A DNA stretch of 64,000 bases from Rhyzopertha dominica (lineage: Eukaryota; Arthropoda; Insecta; Coleoptera; Bostrichidae). The notes beneath the pieces were generated by a model. That model was not told the origin of the DNA and ran no database searches. It saw only the letters and a list, made by a program, of their open reading frames with translations. Each line of letters starts with the position of its first letter. The stretch's first letter is position 1. Below, piece after piece: positions 25,701-32,667 of the stretch. The DNA lies in assembly GCA_025024175.1 (NCBI GenBank), contig QCXZ01000045.1, positions 4,156,649 to 4,220,648 on the forward strand, read 5' to 3'. A program made the position numbers and the translations under genes.

Positions 25701-28700
25701 TGAGGCTGACGAATGACGCGCTGATCCCAGATGTAAACAAGCGGTCATTTACAAGACACCTGACGTCACGGCCAGTATGTTCGAGTTTTGGCGGTCCCTT
25801 TAAATATTCACATTATTAATATTAAAAATACACCTTACGATCCATTTTTTCGAATTTATAAGCTGTCACAGCTGTTTTGTGGATTAGATACTACCTATTA
25901 ATATGCAATTTAATAAAATATAAATATGTACATGGCAAATACCCAATTCTTTGACTGTTGTAGATTCATTCCGTTTTGTAGCTACTAAAGTTAGTGTACA
26001 AGTTAACACGTCTCAATAGCATGTAGCTGCTCGATACATACGTTAACGNGAAAGTCAACATCTACTTATGCTGCTTGAATACTCTATTATTCAACTCTGT
26101 ATAATACAACTAGAAGGAAGCTCGGCAAAAATACTTCCTCATTACATTACTACATTACTATAGCAACACAATAGCTTAATATCGTCACTTCGTCATTTCT
26201 ATTAGTTTAGTTATCAAACTGTTGCGCAGAACGCATGTAGCAGACTTCCTCTGCAGGCAATATGGCCAACTACACCAATGTAGCATATGACTTAACAGTC
26301 TGCACCGAAGCCTCCCTATCTAACCCTTTATACAACTGACTGTTGCGCAGAACACATACACCCGACTACCTCTACAGGCAATATGGCCCAACTACACCAA
26401 TGTAGCATATGATTAAACGGTCTGCACAGAAGTGCTATGTGACCTGCTCCCTATCTAACAATAGCTTTTAATTCAGATCTCTATTCTTAAGCTCAACGTT
26501 ATCATCTCATTAACTTCCTCCTTATCCAACAATTGATTTTAATTCATATCTTTGCTCTTGATCTCAATACTGTTATCTCTTCAATGTCCTATCGTTTTAC
26601 ACACTGTAGCAAGAAGCAAAGCAGGACTAAATATGTATAGGTGGACAGTCAATACACACACATCGCACTACAGAGCATCTCTAAAATTATCATTAATGCT
26701 CAAATACATCATCCAATATTTTCACAATAAGCCATTATACTACATGCAAGGATCATCAGTCAATTCCCTTAAAGCTACTTACTGCCTATGAGTGATACCT
26801 AACAAAGGGATCCATGTGTTGTAAATAGAATGTAGAGTTTGTAGTTTCTTCAGAGCCTTTATCTATTGGTACAAAGTACTTTTGCATTACAATTCAAAGT
26901 CTAGTAAATTTTTAGTTTTACAGCTTCATTGTAACAACAACGATAATTGTAATGCGGAGTAGTGGGCATTACTTTTACTGGCTAAGGGCAAAAACGCTGC
27001 ATGGTATACGGCAATACTGCATAATACAAACTGCAGCTGTCTAATGTGTTATAAGATTATAACTTAATATTCGTTATTTAATTTTTGCATTTTAGTTTTC
27101 CTATATTTAGTCTTTCTTTTTAATGGTGAATACAAGTGTTGCATAAAACTGCACAGATCGATACAGTAGAATAGAGAAGCGTACGTAAATATATCTTATT
27201 GTAGATTCTCGGAAGAGATACAGTTTCAGCACTTTTGTGGCAAATGTCAATGGATTCTACAATTGTTGGTGTATAGAATTTAGCCTAACTTGCTCTCATT
27301 AGAAATTAAATTATAAAGAACAAGAAAAATTATATTGAAGGCTTCAAAATAACTTATACCCATCGCAAGTAATTTGCAGTACAAACACAAGGTGTTGTGT
27401 TTTAATTTTTAACTTTTCATGTAAGAAAGAACCAATAAGAGCGCTGTATCTTAAAAAGGGTTTTTATTGTTAACGAAACAAAGTATTTGAAATCCTAATG
27501 ACCGAACACTTTTGTTGATCGATAGCAGCCGAGCTATTTATCATTACTATAACATCGGTAACTAACTATCAAATATTTGTATCTAAAAGAATTGAAACGA
27601 GGTAGTTTTCCTGTAGTTCATGGAAAAAACTATACTAAAACAGACGGTTTGTAGAATAATTTATTGAAAAATTTGGCAAATTATGATATATTACTATGAT
27701 AACCTCGAATTTAATGATTTATTCCCAGACCACATAGATTTTCTACTGTGTAGTGTTCAACATTCATTTTATTTGATAAATTTGCATCGTAGATATTAAA
27801 ATCTTATTTTAAAATTAAATTCTCACCTTGCAGCCCATAGCCCAAGCGGCTCAATTTGCGCAATGGGCAATAGGGACATTTGCGTGTTTAATCAATTCCG
27901 CTCTCGGTGTTGATATCGGCACTATAGTTGAGCCCCAACACCAAAATGAACAGGCCGGAGAGGAGGAAGAAGAGGAGGAGGAGGAGGGGGAAGAAGGACA
28001 GCCTGCTTCCAGAGCTAATGAAAAGGAATTCGACCAAAGATTGCTCATCAAGAAAACCAAGCCAGAACCGTGTGATCAGGAAATGTGGCTGTACACACTC
28101 GTGCACTACAATGACAGGAATATTTCCAGCAGTGGATATAATCGTAACATGACCGATAACTGTACCAGGTGAGTAAAGAGCCTAGCGCAATTAGCATGTG
28201 AAATGTGTCCCACGCACATCAGAACTAAATTTGTATCACTGATTCGCATTTATGGAAAATACAACCAACTTACCAAGTGATCATACGTGATATTTTATTG
28301 GGTTTGCAGCCTTGACCCAGATTTGAACTCGGGACCTTTTCCTTTTCTAAACTATCTTTATTCGGCTATCCAGAATGCTGTCAAAAATGGCGGCTGGATG
28401 ACAAACATAACCTAAATTACAGCCGGCCTAGCTGGTCTAGTGGGTAGCGCGGAAGCGCGACTGCCTATGACCAGGTAGGCTGCGGGTAAGGCGTGGATGT
28501 TGTGAATGTCCCTTTATAATGTAAAAATGTATGTACTTAATTTATCAATAAACAATATTAAAAACTAATGAGCTGGCTAATTGCCAAATAGGCAGGGCCA
28601 AAAAATTATAAAAAATAAAAATAATAACCTAAATTACGCAGAGGTGGGTCGGTAGCGAACTAACTGTTAAAAAGAATGGCTCTCGGGTGAGAAGTGCGCG

Positions 28701-31700
28701 AACTGGTTCGTGACATTGAAAGTTCGTCGTTCGTGAACGAACAGCTGTTGTTTCAGTTCGCGTACGAACTATTGAAACGAATAACGGCTCGCTTAAGCGA
28801 GCTAGTTCGCGCGAACTGGCTCTCCAAAACAAACTGTTTTTCTCTTCTTATTAGAGCATTTAAAGATGGTGGTTGGATGACAAATACATGTTCTGGACAG
28901 CCTAATTCGGAATGTATATGTACAGGTTCTGTATATTTATCACAATTCATATGCTTCATTTACTTCTTTACTTCATTTACTGAAGAATTTTACTAGAAAA
29001 GGGAGGGTGATTAAAAAAAGCAGCTAGATATCTGTCTATGGACTTAGTTCGCCAGTGGTCAGTGCGTTAGTCCCGGCTCGTTGAACAAGGGTAGGTTTTG
29101 GTAAGGTAGTTTGTGTTTAATTTTGAAGGTTACGTTGTGTCTTCTTATGTTTGTTATGTATCTAGTTAGTCTGCTATTGTTCAATTTATGTATGTAAAAC
29201 TTTACTGATAGATTCCGAGCCTTTCAGGAGGACAATTTTTGTTCGTTTTTTCTTTCTCTCCTCATAACTCCGATCTAATAGCAATTAGAGGACAAGTTTG
29301 TAAAACTTAATTTCTCATAGATATGAATCAATGATGTAAATGTAGTGCTTATACGCATAGGGCAGATTTCAAATGCTTGTTCCGCTAGGCCCTTTAAAAT
29401 TTACTGCTGAAACAGAACAGACTGTGTTAACTAACCAAAAATATTTTGGATCTGAAAATTTTTTTTATGTAAGATAATTTTTATTTCTTTTTTTCAGACC
29501 CTACATTGTCCAGCCAGTTGCTGGAAGCAACATGATACTTGTCGTCATAAACAATATTTGTCCCTCTGAAAGAGAACCCATCAAAATGCCCGATCCTGTA
29601 GAAATTTATTACAATGAAAGTTTGGCATGCTACAGGGTCTTCTACAACAATTACACACGACGACATTACATGACCTGCATCAACAGGCACGTAAATGTAA
29701 GTACGAAAATTTATGTTATTTGCATTATTTTTTCTAAAAAGCACCGGAATATTCATTTTTGTGTATCTACACCTAATTTTGAATTGTAACTTCAAACATG
29801 TGTGCAATTGTCATTTCGTCCTAAGTATGTGAGATATACGAAAATTGTTCATATTATGGTGTACGAAATGTATTCATGTATAATTTAGAAGCATAAATGA
29901 TTTCATTATTGGACATATAAAATGCAACTGTGCATGAACCTTATGTGAAAAAAAATTTGATTTTCTGCAGTTGATAAATTACAAAATTCTACATCTAATA
30001 TGTAAGATTTTTAGTTTTAACCATAGCCATATTATGTAATAAAAAATATTTATACTTGGAAATACCGCATTGAGTTTTTAATAATTGGTTTAAGTAAGGT
30101 AGGTCACTTTTTTCAGCCTTCAATAAAGATTAAATTTGACTCCATCTTGTTTTGCACGTTAACTCAGATTGCAGGAAACTGAAAAGTACTTAAAATTTAT
30201 GTCTTCAAAATTATATAATTTTCTAGAGTTACCTTTGTAATATGTGATAAAATATTAAATTCTTTAGTTAATTACTTAGTTTAGTTGGCCCTGCAAACTA
30301 ATAAAGTAAAAATATAAAAACATACATATGTGTTGGCATATTATAAAAAAGAACGTTGTTTCACCACCTTTTATAATTTTTAAAATAATTACATGATCAC
30401 TATCGTCTAGTGATTGTAAAGTTTGTTGGCTGATTTTTACTTGCTTAGGTTTCCTTTAGCCTAGACATTTAACTAAAAAAATTCTTTGATCTGATTTTTA
30501 TGAAAAATTTGGTGCTGGTCATGCCTACAGTATATATAATATGGCTTCAGTCATGCATGTTGTGAACTACATCCCATTTGAAGGTTCGTAAATTGAGTAA
30601 ATACAGGATGTATCAAAATAACTTACAAGCATTTTAGCCATATTTTTTAGGGTAAGATGAAGTTAAAATAAGACGATTTTCAAATCTTTCATTTCTTACC
30701 ATCTTCAGTTATATAGTAAGTGACCAAAAAATTTGAAATTTATATGAAAAAAATAACCCTCTCTTTTTATCATACTCTTAAAATGTATGCTGCTTCTGTC
30801 TCACGTTTTGAAAACGCTAACATTCACTAATCAAGCAATAATACGAAAACATCTTTTTTATAATATAATGGAATAGAATAATTATTTAAATATTTTTTGT
30901 TAATTTATCACGTTTTTAAATCAGACCAGTCTTTAATTTTTTGTTGCCCCATACCGATATAAAACACCGTACAGGTTATCCTGAGTATTTTTTATTATGA
31001 ATTTTTAATAGCTATGAAAATAGATAACTGATGCATGAATAGTTCACCCAAGTCAATAAATGACTTCTAGGAGTGTACATTATCTATAGCATGCACTCAA
31101 CATTTTCCATTAAAAAAAAAGTATTTTTGTAGCTCTAAAATTTTATGATGAGTATGTGGGCTAGAAGAAATTATTTTATACTTTTTAAATCCATTTAAAA
31201 AACGTAAATTTTAAAAAAATATTAAAATAATTATTTTCTGCTTTTACTCTTCTGTTTTATTATCAACTCCCTAAACCCAAAGATCTAACTTTGTCCATGG
31301 AACATATAGGTCACTTGTCTTAGCTGTAGACATTTCAATTTTAACTACCAATATCCATAAAACTGAATAACCCTATATTGTATTGTAATATTTTTATTGA
31401 TAAATATTGACATTTTACACCATTCTTAATGTTGACGAGTAAACATTTACTTGGTACTTACAGTTTACATTACATTACATGAAATTCTATATTTTAAAAC
31501 GCAATTGGCACATTTCATGCTACAAAAAAGATGTATAGGAATTATCTACTGAAGGAAGATGCAGAATTAAGATATATAATATAATTTTTATTTGTCCAGT
31601 ACTACAAATTTTAAGCCGTCAAAATCAAAGCATTTATTTATACCTATTTTGTTTACAGGAAAGTCATATCAAACTGTGTGGGAAAGGCACCAAATCAACC

Positions 31701-31760
31701 CTCCATCCAGCTTTGCTCCTACTAGCTGCAATACTGTGGTGTGTGCGACAGGAACACTAA
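4629..31760 (+). CDS. CACNA2D: Voltage-gated calcium channel alpha-2/delta subunit (19 visible exons, 5' truncated by window)
   Basis: Exons joined in phase give one open frame of about 1,019 codons ending at TAA 31758-31760: 4629-4760, 4818-5077, 7514-7643, 7705-7887, 7939-8216, 13485-13568, 14353-14433, 17317-17391, 17447-17623, 18480-18685, 18742-18851, 20636-20723, 21601-21720, 21776-21888, 23638-23777, 23830-24078, 27834-28168, 29498-29696, 31659-31760. Visible residues ~1-60 are the end of VWA_N. The VWA domain follows, with an intact MIDAS DRSGS (D78, S80, S82). Cache-like domains follow ([19 protein letters not shown]). Cysteine-rich delta follows, ending in a hydrophobic tail ([13 protein letters not shown]) suited to GPI or membrane anchoring. 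Known family role: an extracellular accessory subunit that raises surface CaV channel number and supports synapses. Resemblance is closest to CACNA2D3/Drosophila straightjacket; the subclass is inferred. About 150-250 N-terminal residues are off the window. Confidence 0.96.
4761..4817 (+). other. 57-nt intron, in frame and without a stop
   Basis: GTAAGA...CAAAAG between exons 1 and 2. Removing it restores the conserved [11 protein letters not shown] junction. Its length is divisible by three and it contains no in-frame stop, so retention would add 19 residues just before the VWA domain. Confidence 0.88.
4818..5077 (+). CDS. CACNA2D: alpha-2/delta exon 2 (start of VWA, MIDAS)
   Basis: Splicing out 4761-4817 restores [17 protein letters not shown], the expected family junction. 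Encodes [17 protein letters not shown] and the metal-site motif DRSGSM (nt 4919-4936). Donor GTGCAG|GTATGT, phase 0. Confidence 0.95.
5880..6545 (+). repeat. Diverged tandem repeat, units ~90-110 bp
   Basis: The cores TCTCGAAACGTC/TCGAATCGTCGAT/CTCGAAACGTCGAT recur near 5957, 6024, 6132, 6241, 6346, 6434 and 6524. Each is followed by a CGCGACACGG..ACGGCAATGTGCCACAC-like segment in several units. Units are strongly mutated. Confidence 0.7.
7195..7335 (+). repeat. Detached unit of the 5880-6545 repeat family
   Basis: GACGGTTTCGGCAACCTGCC, then ATTCTCTCATCTTCTATT, then a TTCTCGAAACGTC end, match the order of motifs in the cluster 650 bp upstream. Confidence 0.6.
7514..7643 (+). CDS. CACNA2D: alpha-2/delta exon 3 (VWA)
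   Basis: Acceptor TTTTCTAG|GCAAAC; donor AAAAGAG|GTAGGC. Encodes [13 protein letters not shown] and [12 protein letters not shown], continuing the VWA domain. Ends in phase 1. Confidence 0.95.
7705..7887 (+). CDS. CACNA2D: alpha-2/delta exon 4 (VWA end)
   Basis: Acceptor TTTTAACAG|GAGC; donor ATCAAG|GTAAAA. Encodes [10 protein letters not shown] (VWA strand with metal-site Asp), [10 protein letters not shown] and [10 protein letters not shown], all strongly conserved in the family. Confidence 0.96.
7939..8216 (+). CDS. CACNA2D: alpha-2/delta exon 5 (post-VWA)
   Basis: Acceptor CTGTTTAG|GTTAC; donor AAATTG|GTGAGT. Encodes [28 protein letters not shown] and PAWSPVYAD, the end of VWA and the linker into the Cache region. 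Phase 0 at its end. Confidence 0.95.
9363..9391. repeat. (AATA)n microsatellite
   Basis: An uninterrupted run of AAATAAAT-type units after AATAATAAAA. Confidence 0.9.
10329..10874. mobile_element. Candidate hAT-like non-autonomous element
   Basis: The left end reads CAGTGTTGCCAACT; the right end reads AGTGGCAACTCTG, so the termini are imperfect inverted repeats (CAGTGTTGCCA / CAGAGTTGCCA). Both ends have TTAGCGGAT-like subterminal motifs. No clear 8-bp target duplication is visible, so the call is tentative. Confidence 0.45.
12077..12290 (+). repeat. Two ~110-bp direct repeat units
   Basis: TCCAAATTTAAGATGTACCAT and TCCAAATTTAATATTTACCAT start ~110 bp apart. Each is followed by a CAGCACCAAAGATGACGTTCAACCAC-like stretch with moderate divergence. 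Confidence 0.6.
12521..12710. mobile_element. ~190-bp MITE with imperfect terminal inverted repeats
   Basis: The left end TGCGCACCAGGAAAGATG and the right end (reverse complement) TGCACGCCAGGAAAGAAG match at 15 of 18 positions. About 90 bp of its right half recurs in the opposite orientation at 59431-59525, showing a dispersed family. Confidence 0.7.
13485..13568 (+). CDS. CACNA2D: alpha-2/delta exon 6
   Basis: 84 nt, phase 0/0. Acceptor TTTTCGCAG|AAACAA; donor AATGCC|GTAAGT. Encodes [17 protein letters not shown], matching the family's start of the Cache region. Confidence 0.92.
13569..14352 (+). other. Intron 6
   Basis: 784 nt, AT-rich; nothing recognised in it. Confidence 0.8.
14353..14433 (+). 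CDS. CACNA2D: alpha-2/delta exon 7 (Cache)
   Basis: 81 nt, phase 0/0. Acceptor ATTTACAG|ACCAGG; donor TACAGG|GTAAGT. Encodes [17 protein letters not shown], the conserved LGVVGTDVPV-type strip. Confidence 0.94.
14434..17316 (+). other. Intron 7, hosting a LINE relic
   Basis: 2.9 kb. The LINE-derived segment occupies ~14920-16060. The remainder is AT-rich with no recognised feature. Confidence 0.8.
14920..16060 (+). pseudogene. Degenerate non-LTR retrotransposon reverse transcriptase
   Basis: Fragments in broken frames read [17 protein letters not shown] (finger motif), then [16 protein letters not shown], then [11 protein letters not shown] with the catalytic YADD core (about 15370-15400). 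A C-terminal piece, [16 protein letters not shown], follows near 15770-15820. Many stops and frameshifts and one N (15803) are present. The order and motifs match Jockey/CR1-type LINEs; the clade is not resolved. It lies sense-oriented in intron 7 and is not expected to be functional. Confidence 0.8.
17317..17391 (+). CDS. CACNA2D: alpha-2/delta exon 8 (Cache)
   Basis: 75 nt, phase 0/0. Acceptor CTCTTTCAG|CTTGGA; donor CCAGTG|GTAAGT. Encodes [20 protein letters not shown], a diagnostic alpha-2/delta Cache signature. Confidence 0.96.
17447..17623 (+). CDS. CACNA2D: alpha-2/delta exon 9
   Basis: 177 nt, phase 0/0. Acceptor CTCAATTAG|TTCC; donor GACATG|GTGAGC. Encodes [13 protein letters not shown] and [12 protein letters not shown], aligned with the family's PNYSSVDLSEVEW region. 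Confidence 0.94.
17624..18479 (+). other. Intron 9
   Basis: 856 nt of AT-rich sequence with poly-T runs; nothing recognised. Confidence 0.8.
18480..18685 (+). CDS. CACNA2D: alpha-2/delta exon 10
   Basis: Acceptor TTTTTGCAG|CGCCGC; donor CCTGACTG|GTATGT, ending in phase 2. Encodes [19 protein letters not shown], the conserved GTPFSLGVAL block. Confidence 0.95.
18742..18851 (+). CDS. CACNA2D: alpha-2/delta exon 11
   Basis: Follows a 56-nt intron (18686-18741). Acceptor TTTTTGTTAG|GCATTA; donor AAAGAAT|GTATGT. Encodes [19 protein letters not shown] and WKWTKE. In phase with exon 12, which supplies the rest of the Cys codon. Confidence 0.93.
18852..20635 (+). other. Intron 11, possible TIR element inside
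   Basis: 1.8 kb. AAGGGCGTACCAAAGGGAGGG near 19018 and the inverted CCCTCCCTAG...GGGTACGCCCATG near 20290-20325 share GGGCGTACC and GGGAGGG. This hints at a ~1.3-kb inverted-repeat element. No target duplication was confirmed. Confidence 0.4.
20636..20723 (+). CDS. CACNA2D: alpha-2/delta exon 12
   Basis: Acceptor TTTTAATAG|GTGATA; donor AATGG|GTAAGT. Encodes [19 protein letters not shown], the conserved C-D-x-L-x-x-x-L-x-x-DA motif. Confidence 0.93.
20724..21600 (+). other. Intron 12
   Basis: 877 nt of AT-rich sequence; nothing recognised. Confidence 0.8.
21601..21720 (+). CDS. CACNA2D: alpha-2/delta exon 13
   Basis: Acceptor TTTGCAG|ACACGA; donor TTGCC|GTAAGG. Encodes [16 protein letters not shown], equal to the family's VAFLGTRTGLSR strip. 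Confidence 0.94.
21776..21888 (+). CDS. CACNA2D: alpha-2/delta exon 14
   Basis: Follows a 55-nt intron (21721-21775). Acceptor TCTTTCTAG|GCATTT; donor GAAGTTG|GTAAGA. Encodes [14 protein letters not shown] and [11 protein letters not shown], highly conserved (LWYRRAAEQ / SFVYSIPF). Confidence 0.95.
21889..23637 (+). other. Intron 14
   Basis: 1.75 kb of AT-rich sequence; no coding similarity or clear repeat recognised. Confidence 0.8.
23638..23777 (+). CDS. CACNA2D: alpha-2/delta exon 15
   Basis: Acceptor TCCCTAG|GTGATG; donor AACAAT|GTAAGC. Encodes [10 protein letters not shown] and [17 protein letters not shown]. One codon contains an N (23706), an assembly ambiguity rather than a break. 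Confidence 0.94.
23830..24078 (+). CDS. CACNA2D: alpha-2/delta exon 16 (delta, Cys-rich)
   Basis: Follows a 52-nt intron (23778-23829). Acceptor TGTTTTCAG|TGTGGT; donor TTGGCG|GTAAGT. Encodes [18 protein letters not shown] [25 protein letters not shown] and YDYQATC, hallmark delta-region motifs. Confidence 0.95.
24811..25800 (+). mobile_element. DNA-transposon relic carrying a THAP-type domain
   Basis: The ends are imperfect inverted repeats of ~55-60 bp. The best block is CGTGACGTCAAGTGTCATG on the left against CGTGACGTCAGGTGTCTTG (reverse complement) on the right. An AGGRNNCCGC-like outer end precedes the block on each side. Inside lies a broken THAP-type reading frame (25011-25353). No target duplication was seen. 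P-like or other THAP transposases are candidates; no catalytic domain remains in this 990-bp copy. Confidence 0.65.
25011..25353 (+). pseudogene. Broken THAP zinc-finger domain
   Basis: From ATG 25011 the frame reads [13 protein letters not shown] and KIFVFVP, then a TGA, then [15 protein letters not shown]. After a frameshift, [10 protein letters not shown] follows, giving the paired Cys and the C-x2-H of a C2CH THAP finger. A GTAAGT...TTCAG stretch of ~46 nt (25201-25246) could be an intron. It is followed by [16 protein letters not shown] and VVPHIFDC, the usual THAP-family tail. The premature stop and frameshift make it a pseudogene. It is on the same strand as the host gene. Confidence 0.65.
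26220..26585 (+). repeat. Local tandem duplications (~121 bp and ~71 bp units)
   Basis: GTTGCGCAGAAC..CTACACCAATGTAGCATATGA occurs at 26221 and again at 26342 (121 bp apart). Downstream, CCCTATCTAACAATAGCTTTT and CCTTATCCAACAATTGATTTT form a second pair ~71 bp apart. Confidence 0.75.
27834..28168 (+). CDS. CACNA2D: alpha-2/delta exon 17 with polyacidic tract
   Basis: Acceptor CACCTTGCAG|CCCATA; donor GTACCAG|GTGAGT. Encodes a hydrophobic [19 protein letters not shown] strip. A GAG/GAA microsatellite (~27958-27993) follows and is translated as a run of glutamates. Then comes [14 protein letters not shown], matching the family's EPCDTEY region. Confidence 0.93.
28425..28600 (+). repeat. tRNA-derived SINE-like fragment
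   Basis: GCCGGCCTAGCTGGTCTAGTGG carries a pol III A-box-like TGGTCTAGTGG (28433-28443). Then come ACTGCCTATGA and TGCGGGT, where a tRNA B box would start but is lost. The tail is AT-rich. Confidence 0.5.
28638..28820. repeat. Cluster of perfect palindromes, hAT-like end
   Basis: GCTCGCTTAAGCGAGC (28787-28802) and AGTTCGCGCGAACT (28804-28817) are perfect palindromes. GTTCGTGAACGAAC and AGTTCGCGTACGAACT are near-palindromes. The block starts CAGAGGTGGGTCGG, a hAT-like terminus, but no opposite end was identified. Confidence 0.55.
29498..29696 (+). CDS. CACNA2D: alpha-2/delta exon 18
   Basis: Acceptor TTTTTTCAG|ACCCTA; donor GTAAAT|GTAAGT. Encodes [18 protein letters not shown] and [11 protein letters not shown], the conserved QQIPSSNLFMVVV / EIRYNESLKC block. 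Confidence 0.95.
29697..31658 (+). other. Intron 18
   Basis: 1.96 kb, strongly AT-rich. No coding similarity or clear element was recognised. Confidence 0.8.
31659..31760 (+). CDS. CACNA2D: alpha-2/delta terminal exon, C-terminal anchor
   Basis: Acceptor TTTGTTTACAG|GAAAGT; stop TAA at 31758-31760. 33 codons: a CGKG segment, then hydrophobic [13 protein letters not shown] and a short CVRQEH end. That is consistent with a GPI-attachment signal or a short membrane anchor. Confidence 0.92.
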   Translation, partial: ESHIKLCGKGTKSTLHPALLLLAAILWCVRQEH

Positions 31761-32125
31761 TATGTTACAGTGTAATAGTTCTATTGATATTCAGATGCAG
31801 TACTTTCTCGGGGATTTAATAGGCTAGAAGATTTCATCCCATGTGAGTTAATATTATTTCCTAATAGTTTTTTTTTTCCATTGTGGAATTATCTAACTTT
31901 TTAAATAACCGAGGTTGTGCTGCTGTAAAACTGATATCTCATTCTTCCCGGCTGTGATAAGAGAGCGTTTGTATCAAATTGGGAATTGTTTGTACTTAAG
32001 TATGCACCTAAGTGAGGTTTATGATGGTGTAGTTTCATCTGTTTTCAAATGTAGTATAACTTTTTTATGAATAGAAAACAATGTTATGTTATTTCTAGAG
32101 TTTTACATGTCATGATTCGTTATTT

Positions 32126-32131
32126 AATAAA
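32126..32131 (+). terminator. Likely polyadenylation signal of the alpha-2/delta gene
   Basis: AATAAA about 370 nt after the stop codon, the first canonical hexamer on this strand after 31760 that I see. The region 31761-32125 would be the 3' UTR. Confidence 0.5.
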
Positions 32132-32366
32132 AGCAAGTTCATCAGCAGCACCTGCAGTTTTACTTACTAGGGATTTGTTATGAAAACCCCTTTCACAATA
32201 TTTACTTCTTATGCATCAACCTTTGGTATCTATTCAAAACTAAAGGTTTCCCTAGTTACCATGAAAAAAGAAACTACTCTCGTTCAAAAAAGAAAAAAAC
32301 CATCAAGCGTAATCCCAAAGAGATATCCCTGGTTTTTGACCACCAGTTCTTGAGTCAATCCTCCAA

Positions 32367-32433
32367 GCATTTGCCCCCCTTGAGCGACGTTTTTGGTCAA
32401 GTATTTGCCCCCTTGAACCACGTTTTTGGCCCT
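32367..32433 (+). repeat. Short tandem duplication (~35 bp)
   Basis: AAGCATTTGCCCCCCTTGAG..ACGTTTTTGG is followed by AAGTATTTGCCCCCTTGAAC..ACGTTTTTGG. Confidence 0.7.
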
Positions 32434-32469
32434 TAAATGGTTTGAGACAGATAAACGGGATCAGAGCCC

Positions 32470-32667
32470 AGCCGGCTTAACAGATTATGGCTAATATTCC
32501 CAGAAATCGCGTGCAGATTACTCGCCCATTCCAATAAAAGGTTGGAATAGACTACGGCGGACCTTTCTTCTTAAAATCTTCCAGTTTACGAAAATCATCT
32601 CTTATAAAATGTTACGTAGCTGTATTCGTTTACTTTGTCACGAAATGTGTTCACATAGAACTGGTGA
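32470..32667 (+). pseudogene. BEL/Pao integrase stump
   Basis: One frame reads ANIPRNRVQITRPF, a TAA stop, then VGIDYGGPFFLKS, IKCYVAVFVYFVTK and CVHIELVS. This is the integrase core start of BEL/Pao elements (family pattern GVDYAGP ... HLELVS), with the first catalytic Asp in GIDYGGP. It breaks off right after HIELVS, where the satellite begins. No other domain of the element is present. Confidence 0.75.

Larger units (their letters stand above)
24079..27833 (+). other. Intron 16, with THAP-element relic and local duplications
   Basis: 3.75 kb. It contains the THAP-bearing TIR element (24811-25800) and two local tandem duplications (26220-26585). The rest is AT-rich and unrecognised. Confidence 0.8.
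28169..29497 (+). other. Intron 17, with SINE-like and palindromic segments
   Basis: 1.3 kb. It contains a tRNA-like SINE head (28425-28600) and a cluster of perfect palindromes (28638-28820). A minus-strand B-box-like GAGTTCAAATCTGG lies at ~28322-28335. Confidence 0.7.

Noticed and set aside
28307..28345. Intact tRNA gene on the minus strand
   Set aside because: A B-box-like GAGTTCAAATCTGG is present, but no paired A box or cloverleaf could be traced.
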